A stretch of 64,000 nucleotides of DNA, from positions 4,042,685 to 4,106,684 of the forward strand of contig NZ_JADDXR010000002.1 in NCBI RefSeq assembly GCF_015330125.1, written 5' to 3'. This stretch comes from Zobellia nedashkovskayae. Lineage in GTDB: Bacteria; Bacteroidota; Bacteroidia; Flavobacteriales; Flavobacteriaceae. The notes under the pieces were generated by a model that saw only the letters and a program-made list of their open reading frames with translations, had not been told where the DNA came from and did no database searches. The stretch's first letter is position 1; each line of letters begins with the position of its first letter. The translations under genes and the position numbers were made by a program. Of the stretch, positions 62,447 through 64,000 are shown piece by piece.

Positions 62447-64000
62447 ATGGATACTTCGCCTAAAACAAGTAACGATATTACGTTTGATGATTTCAAAACC
62501 CAAATCATAAGCGATTACAAAATTGCTGTTCTCAGCAGAACATGTAGTCTACTGGGGAGAAAAGAAGTTTTGACCGGCAAGGCAAAATTTGGAATCTTTG
62601 GAGATGGAAAAGAGCTGCCCCAATTGGCAATGGCTCGGTCTTTTAAAGATGGTGACTTCAGAAGTGGGTATTACCGGGATCAGACTTTTATGATGGCCTT
62701 GGGACTTTTGACCCCAAAAGATATTTTTCATGGTCTTTATGCTACAACTGATATAGAAAAGGAACCTATGAGTGCAGGTCGCCAAATGGGTGGCCACTAC
62801 ATAACTCATAGTCTTAATGAAGACGGTAGCTGGAAAAACTTGATGAACCAAAAAAACAGTAGTGCAGATATTTCTTGTACTGCTGGCCAGATGCCTAGAT
62901 TATTAGGCCTTGCACAAGCTTCCAAAGTATATAGAAACCTAAATGGTTTAGACGCTACTAAATTTTCCAACAAAGGGAACGAAGTTGCCTGGGGTACTAT
63001 TGGTAATGCCAGTACAAGTGAAGGCATGTTTTTAGAAACAATCAATGCTGCAGGAGTACTTCAGGTACCTATGGTAATAAGTATTTGGGATGATGAATAT
63101 GGTATATCTGTACCAGCAAAATTCCATACGACAAAAGAAGATATTTCAGAAATACTAAGTGGCTTTAAACGTACTGAAGAACAGAACGGTTACGAAATAT
63201 TTAAAGTTAAGGGATGGGATTATACTGCCCTCATGCACGCTTACGAAAACGCTGCGGATATAGCTAGGGATGAACATGTACCTGTTATTATTCACGTAAC
63301 AGAACTTACCCAACCACAAGGTCATTCATCTTCTGGTTCTCATGAACGCTATAAGAACGAGGAAAGACTAGACTGGGAAAAAGAAAACGATTGTAATAAG
63401 CAGTTTCGTGAATGGATACTAGAAACCGGTATTACCACGGACGAGGAGCTAAAAGTAATTGAAAAGAATATTGTTAGAGAAGTGCGCTCTGCAAAAAGAG
63501 AGGCTTGGTCCGAATATTTAGAAAACCATAAAGCTCTTAAGAAAAACTTAGTTGTTTTACTGGATAGCGCTTCGCTAAAAAGTCAAAACAAAAACTTTAT
63601 CGTTAAGGTTAAAAATGACCTTATAGCGATTGAAGAACCTATTAAAAAGGATTTGGCCGTAAGTTCCAGAAAAGCACTTAGATATTTGATTGGAGAGTCA
63701 TTTCCTGAGAAACAAGAACTTTTACAATGGACTAACACATTCCTTAAGGAAACGCAACCGTTATATAGCGCTAATTTGTACAATGATGGGCCAACAGGAG
63801 CTTTAAGCGTTGCGGAAGTGAAACCGGAATATGCGGAAACTACTGAAAATGTTGATGGCCGTGTTATTCTGCGAGATAATTTTGATAAAATATTTGAAAA
63901 ATATCCGAATACCTTAGTTTTTGGTGAAGATAGCGGTGCTATAGGAGATGTTAATCAAGGGCTTGAAGGACTACAGAATAAATTTGGGAAAATTAGAGTG
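62447..64000 (+). CDS. Fused 2-oxoacid dehydrogenase E1 alpha/beta, 5' part (window edge)
   Basis: 518 codons read from ATG 62447 to the right edge without stop. The first ~330 residues are an E1-alpha-like domain (GIFGDGKELPQLAMA, FRSGYYRDQTF, GGHYITHSL, GTIGNASTSEGMF); from about residue 450 the E1-beta part begins (VDGRVILRDNFDKIFEKYPN, VFGEDSGAIGDVNQGLEGL). Fused E1 alpha/beta proteins of this type are known in flavobacteria (branched-chain or related 2-oxoacid dehydrogenase). The ThDP motif is GN rather than GD and the usual NN is DD, so the cofactor site is atypical. Confidence 0.85.
   Translation, partial: MDTSPKTSNDITFDDFKTQIISDYKIAVLSRTCSLLGRKEVLTGKAKFGIFGDGKELPQLAMARSFKDGDFRSGYYRDQTFMMALGLLTPKDIFHGLYATTDIEKEPMSAGRQMGGHYITHSLNEDGSWKNLMNQKNSSADISCTAGQMPRLLGLAQASKVYRNLNGLDATKFSNKGNEVAWGTIGNASTSEGMFLETINAAGVLQVPMVISIWDDEYGISVPAKFHTTKEDISEILSGFKRTEEQNGYEIFKVKGWDYTALMHAYENAADIARDEHVPVIIHVTELTQPQGHSSSGSHERYKNEERLDWEKENDCNKQFREWILETGITTDEELKVIEKNIVREVRSAKREAWSEYLENHKALKKNLVVLLDSASLKSQNKNFIVKVKNDLIAIEEPIKKDLAVSSRKALRYLIGESFPEKQELLQWTNTFLKETQPLYSANLYNDGPTGALSVAEVKPEYAETTENVDGRVILRDNFDKIFEKYPNTLVFGEDSGAIGDVNQGLEGLQNKFGKIRV

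Noticed and set aside
1..64000. Prophage, integron or transposon
   Set aside because: No integrase, transposase, terminase or capsid gene, and no tRNA-flanked attachment site seen.

Overview
The window looks like a chromosomal segment of a marine member of the Flavobacteriaceae (Bacteroidota). The evidence is low GC, many short lipoproteins with a Cys right after the signal, family content (flavobacterial MutS2 without Smr, DUF4369-TlpA, DUF748, fused E1 alpha/beta dehydrogenase), and repeated matches to the Bacteroidota promoter TTG-N(18-20)-TAnnTTTG. A Zobellia/Maribacter-like genus is a guess. I saw no rRNA, tRNA, CRISPR array, transposase or phage structural gene.

Layout. 1-8.7 kb: the 5' end of ung, a DUF3124 lipoprotein, mutS2, a DCC thiol oxidoreductase, a DUF748 protein, a dicarboxylate symporter, aroC and an LpxH-like phosphoesterase. 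8.7-21.7 kb: a large FAD/Fe-S oxidoreductase, an outer-membrane barrel, a TlpA lipoprotein, an LVIVD-type lipoprotein, rhomboid and lipid-A-type acyltransferase genes back to back, a 50-bp tandem repeat, glmM, acpH-like, ggt. 21.7-29.5 kb: mostly minus-strand accessory hydrolases, lgt and lipoproteins, with a stretch that may be a gene-cassette-like insertion. 29.8-33.0 kb: a minus-strand redox set (SIP-like flavoprotein, NmrA-like reductase, MsrQ-like heme membrane protein, small zinc ribbon, methyltransferase). 33.2-38.0 kb: histidine decarboxylase with a divergent Lrp regulator, a class V aminotransferase-like protein, and a zinc-responsive-looking unit (merC-folE diverging from a Fur/Zur gene, with two identical palindromic operators). 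38.0-42 kb: a carboxypeptidase-regulatory-like protein, a serine hydrolase and a YcaQ-type DNA glycosylase.

42.0-50.8 kb is the most distinctive region: a one-cysteine HxlR regulator diverges from a tightly packed eight-gene operon (nitroreductase, anchored alpha/beta hydrolase, tandem NTF2-like protein, tandem ABM monooxygenase, exported acetolactate-decarboxylase-like lipoprotein, exported CMD/SMP-30 fusion, MDR oxidoreductase, aldehyde dehydrogenase). Two matching palindromes sit on the two promoters. I read it as an electrophile/quinone/aldehyde handling or aromatic catabolic operon; its substrate is not identifiable from sequence.

50.9-64 kb: marC, an NTF2-like protein, a GNAT, then a LexA-like XRE-S24 repressor diverging from a radical-SAM/TIGR03915 DNA-repair pair, with three TGGA-N5-TCCA operators on the promoters (a candidate SOS-type switch). 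uvrA follows, then a LOG-family protein, a degenerate M1-peptidase-like protein fused to an outer-membrane barrel, and the start of a fused 2-oxoacid dehydrogenase E1 cut by the window end. DNA repair is over-represented in the window (ung, mutS2, ycaQ, S24/radical SAM/TIGR03915, uvrA).
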